In this document: piece after piece, positions 7,601 through 7,748 of the stretch
How the letters are laid out: the number at the start of each line of letters is the position of its first letter
Numbering within the stretch: the stretch's first letter is position 1
NCBI GenBank assembly: GCA_902481695.1
Contig: CABSXY010000086.1
Location: 1-7,748, forward strand
Origin: an uncultured Haemophilus sp.
GTDB taxonomy: Bacteria > Pseudomonadota > Gammaproteobacteria > Enterobacterales > Pasteurellaceae
DNA: 7,748 nt
Direction: 5' to 3'
The notes under the pieces: generated by a model
What the model was told of the DNA's origin: nothing
Database searches by the model: none
Seen by the model: the letters and a program-made list of their open reading frames with translations, nothing else
Program-made: the position numbers and the translations under genes

Positions 7601-7748
7601 TTACCTTTCCTTTATCCGTGACTATCGTACGACCTTTAAATTCTTCGTTATTTAATTGCCCATTGGCAGTTTCAATTACCCCACCAGCAATCACTTTACT
7701 GTCTTGGTTATCTACACGTGCATCATTAAAATCAATTCCACCACCACT
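1689..7748 (-). CDS. cdiA: CdiA/filamentous-haemagglutinin contact-dependent toxin with C-terminal deaminase (5' part off right edge)
   Basis: The frame is open from the right edge to a TAA at 1689-1691: 2019 visible residues (residue 1 at 7746-7748). The N-terminus, with signal peptide and two-partner-secretion domain, is missing. In order: the end of a repeat or receptor-binding region (1-100); a conserved non-repeat central region with YVIETDPRF (137-145), WLSSDYML, KRLGDGFYE, QLTGRRYLDGY and ALTEKQM (to about 265); long FHA-2-type beta-helical repeats (about 270-1330); a haemagglutinin-associated pre-toxin region with a short coiled coil (about 1427-1470) and small-residue-rich hydrophobic stretches (about 1480-1572); VENN (1654-1657); then a 360-residue variable toxin. 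The tip has HAE (1939-1941) and CDYC (1969-1972), a deaminase zinc site. Family knowledge: CdiA is exported by CdiB, binds a receptor on neighbouring cells and delivers the C-terminal toxin; FHA-2 is needed for passage across the target outer membrane. The immunity gene overlaps the 3' end. A GTG at 7694 is internal, not the start. The specific target cell and receptor cannot be read from this sequence. Confidence 0.93.
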   Translation of the reverse strand, partial: SGGGIDFNDARVDNQDSKVIAGGVIETANGQLNNEEFKGRTIVTDKGKVTAYYKTRKKRNRFDRYYTTGSDTNIYFKQNESVKDLGVFAYKENVAPEFTNNNVASKANVGDVVLNRLTQSLDKSSLYNINPDAPNGYVIETDPRFANKQKWLSSDYMLNALQYSPDSMHKRLGDGFYELRLVNEQINQLTGRRYLDGYQNDLEQYQGLMNNGVHYAKKLNLVPGVALTEKQMSELTTDLVWMVNEEVTLPDGKKLNVLTPKIYLASNRAQVAPTGAVISGDSIVAKVTSMNNEGTLIASNLVNIYGQDLQNKGVVLADNVNLNAEQKLVNLGGKIVAADSLSLYGGKSVELGATTTETQSQLGRTETGNKQVDRQSELKVTGKGGELSIQSGGDITIKAANVKSAGTVDVNAKGKLLVTTEKQNSKEHYDFSDNHHYHLDKEGEVSSVIEGKEGTRLVGQEETTLRQAKVNSEEGRTIIASQGEVKLEEGRDIEHLDRRNKQTSKGFLTKETEEMRHHHDYDLSKGSEVNGKDVIVYSQDANATVKGSSITAQDELLVQANNVNVKEAENHAYVEEHYEKKRSGLASSFKGGVAKVGYEKSKSNLDSKSVSLEAAGSQLTAGTATLVAENVLTVRGSDLNSQDQFDLHAKQVNLEAAKEIHHTEVHKTSKTSGFGLSMVYDPTVKAVDQYKQRQKQGGTETVVGKINSIAEAGADSVELMSRGIVPYLEHKRSKSDKTTTETTAKVTAVNAGGQLSVVASEGDIRTQGTQIAAEKGATFLASNNIELGTAENTYTQQANTSDKGFSLGDANKYLFGVHTQRENGDATQTQEVSTTISVGGNNQIVAQKGDIHAKGAKIVSEGKNQLSAGGNVILDTAVTTQETTQQRKGHAVGEAVISDSERFYGYNRTRFNQDGNFTHHEKAQLASLGDKVEVYAGKDYRQTSAEILSKDKASINAQNIIVDSAFNTDKYKQSESDLKFGQFTRVKSPIIDLINSIESTVKNKKASDRVQAANIMSVAAQAYNLASAFQGQGGATYLLRVESGTGVAHSRKKEDSYQHTSQGNLFNAKEIEFTARGDGSTNAQGNSQLGNINITHADITSVDEKGNRLKDSSVTFNANNLTIDPGKSTVDQHARSQSAGVEVGMAATIGAQTGVGIYARVGGSSSKTNVEGVNYTNSHLNTETLNINTQGDTTLTGTTAKAKTINANVGGNLNIASVQDENKFETKSSGGGLEVEIGIGTNWNASGYGNSEKGESSYKQVKEQAGLFAEEGGYHVNANNVYLKGAAITSTNPENSELSTNKLTFEDIQNESHSDASSMSFSASVDGKGSNVNTPNLSGGLPMKESNSDDSVTRATLTEGKITLNKDTAPMQTTAQALGINTDINQANGQVDTPKDVNQILSEQRQISAAVENIKSAVNTYVARQKAPLLQEIERLEGEKKELEARQDNTGAALVGLQLKRLEDEAAEWDSGGKYRRAADALTSTIVAALSGQSVKGIAATAAAPYVNVGIKKATTDESGKVNTVANIAAHALWGAVEANALGGSGTSGALAAGVAELSAPVAARLSQIINEVASDESLTSTTGKMKAIIDKIKTIDKGAEPTELSNKEKEMLVGITSFIGQVVAQTTSKARGADSDTASKNGEIGSIVAKNAVENNFLWSQYIKDQKWLSKEEQKVIDLIAMRSGAKSMEYYANLYEQVRKSNLPPEKKQKEIERIFQQIKIDSSKMEREAGKLAVGSKERQHLISAQGKLTNYIGLVPPFYEKSPVISGEQFDWMQVSVIPGKTTGFGRVWKEWDRQAGYDDAMSDVYLSASSYGGRGGSITSGKGSSLPRVDGKIKGYENHKIKISSGAENNAKSIPLKEQLSNEMLKAQGTKLEKIDVIARVDVNGRVYVDTNQMARADKFSDPNKLTLIAENVAAKPPLKNGSPYPNSNMENAHAEIGAIQQAYDRGVTKGKSMVINVQGKDVCDYCKNDIATAAEKAGLKSVTVHAIDNKTKLPKVYVWSKGQRSIKEPKNDK
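1692..2110 (-). other. Toxin tip: zinc-dependent nucleic-acid/nucleotide deaminase domain (MafB19-like)
   Basis: The last roughly 140 residues of CdiA. Key residues are His1939 and Glu1941 in NAHAEIGAIQQA (codons 1926-1934), then Cys1969 and Cys1972 in KDVCDYCKND (codons 1833-1844). In the deaminase superfamily the His and two Cys hold zinc and the Glu is the proton shuttle. Between them QQAYDRGVTKGKSMVINVQG reads as helix then strand, and after CxxC comes a helix (IATAAEKAGLKS), a strand (VTVHAI) and a final YVWSKG strand, the order of the deaminase fold. The HAE(x)27CxxC spacing and the G(K)xxVCxYCxxDI pattern fit best, by eye, the bacterial toxin branch typified by MafB19. The catalytic set is complete, so the toxin is probably active. 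The substrate (DNA, RNA or a free nucleotide; cytosine or adenine) cannot be read from the sequence. Confidence 0.8.
1708..1713 (-). promoter_or_regulatory. Ribosome binding site of the immunity gene, inside the toxin gene
   Basis: AAAGGA on the minus strand, 8 bases before the immunity ATG at 1699 and within the last codons of cdiA. It fixes the immunity start and makes the 11-base overlap compatible with independent initiation as well as coupling. Confidence 0.75.
2112..2777 (-). other. N-terminal half of the CdiA toxin region (probable inner-membrane entry domain plus linker)
   Basis: About 220 residues between VENN and the deaminase. The first part is charged and helical (QKVIDLIAMRSGAKSMEYYA, then EKKQKEIERIFQQIK and EREAGKLAVGSKERQH); the second is glycine- and serine-rich (SSYGGRGGSITSGKGSS), a likely flexible linker before the tip. 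In known CdiA toxins the segment just after VENN binds an inner-membrane protein of the target cell and carries the nuclease or deaminase across. The entry role here rests on position; I do not recognise which receptor class it would use. Confidence 0.5.
2778..2789 (-). other. VENN motif, boundary between conserved CdiA and variable toxin
   Basis: Codons GTT GAA AAT AAC encode Val-Glu-Asn-Asn (residues 1654-1657), within AKNAVENNFLWSQ. This is the signature closing the pre-toxin (PT-VENN) domain of enterobacterial-type CdiA proteins. Sequence after this point is the exchangeable toxin module. Confidence 0.92.
3496..3504 (-). repeat. Haemophilus-type DNA uptake signal core inside cdiA
   Basis: An exact AAGTGCGGT on the minus (coding) strand, preceded by AA and followed by TAATACTTATG. 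It is read as Ser-Ala-Val-Asn in the pre-toxin region. It is the only exact Haemophilus-type core I found in the 6.06 kb of cdiA. Confidence 0.85.
3780..6930 (-). repeat. FHA-2-type beta-helical repeat region of CdiA
   Basis: About 1050 residues of degenerate tandem units with alternating hydrophobic/polar strands and recurrent turns, such as LIASNLVNIYGQDLQNKGVV, LSIQSGGDITIKAANVKSAG, LLVQANNVNVKEAEN, FLASNNIELGTAENTY and LNINTQGDTTLTGTTAKAKT. Between strand blocks are charged linkers of the form SK(G/T)SGFG or TSKGF, as in haemagglutinin repeat families. The repeats are too diverged to show as direct DNA repeats; they are protein-level repeats. Boundaries are approximate. Confidence 0.7.
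5730..5738 (-). repeat. Actinobacillus-type uptake signal core (ACAAGCGGT) inside cdiA
   Basis: An exact ACAAGCGGT on the minus strand, read as Thr-Ser-Gly in KTSGFGLS. This is the uptake-signal core of the A. pleuropneumoniae/Mannheimia/H. ducreyi branch, not of Haemophilus influenzae. It may be chance, because the codons also encode a conserved TSGFG linker. Confidence 0.45.

Noticed and set aside
7692..7694. GTG at 7694 as the start of the large exoprotein
   Set aside because: The frame remains open for 18 more codons to the window edge (reading GGGIDFNDARVDNQDSK), there is no signal peptide after the GTG, and the following sequence is mid-protein FHA type. The gene is cut by the window.

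Overview
The window looks like a Pasteurellaceae chromosome, most likely Haemophilus or a close relative. It carries three exact copies of the Haemophilus-type DNA uptake signal core (AAGTGCGGT), is AT-rich, and has a CorC-Lnt gene pair of ordinary gammaproteobacterial type. Every gene I can support lies on the minus strand, so transcription runs from the right edge to the left edge.

From right to left, bases 7748-1689 are the last 2019 codons of a giant CdiA/filamentous-haemagglutinin exoprotein whose N-terminus (signal peptide, two-partner-secretion domain, first repeat block) lies beyond the right edge. The visible part has a conserved non-repetitive central region, a long FHA-2-type beta-helical repeat region, a pre-toxin region ending in the VENN motif, and a variable C-terminal toxin. 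The toxin tip carries a zinc-dependent deaminase signature (HAE followed by CxxC). Its stop codon overlaps by 11 bases the start of a 139-residue acidic protein, the probable cognate immunity protein (Imm1-like by eye). This is the usual end of a contact-dependent growth inhibition (CDI) locus: cdiA then cdiI. A cdiB-type transporter gene would be expected upstream, outside the window.

The 234-base gap between the immunity gene and corC holds a pair of inverted uptake-signal sequences that form a likely terminator, a short stretch resembling the tip of an IS3/IS150-group insertion sequence, and a weak corC promoter candidate. corC (cytosolic CBS-pair protein) follows, then a strong rho-independent hairpin, and only four bases after its U-tract the first 28 codons of lnt (apolipoprotein N-acyltransferase), which runs off the left edge.

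The parts most worth following up are the deaminase toxin and immunity pair, the AT-rich composition of the toxin-immunity cassette compared with the exoprotein stalk, the terminator hairpin lying over the lnt translation start, and the mixture of Haemophilus-type and Actinobacillus-type uptake signals inside cdiA. I saw no tRNA, rRNA, CRISPR array or intact mobile element.
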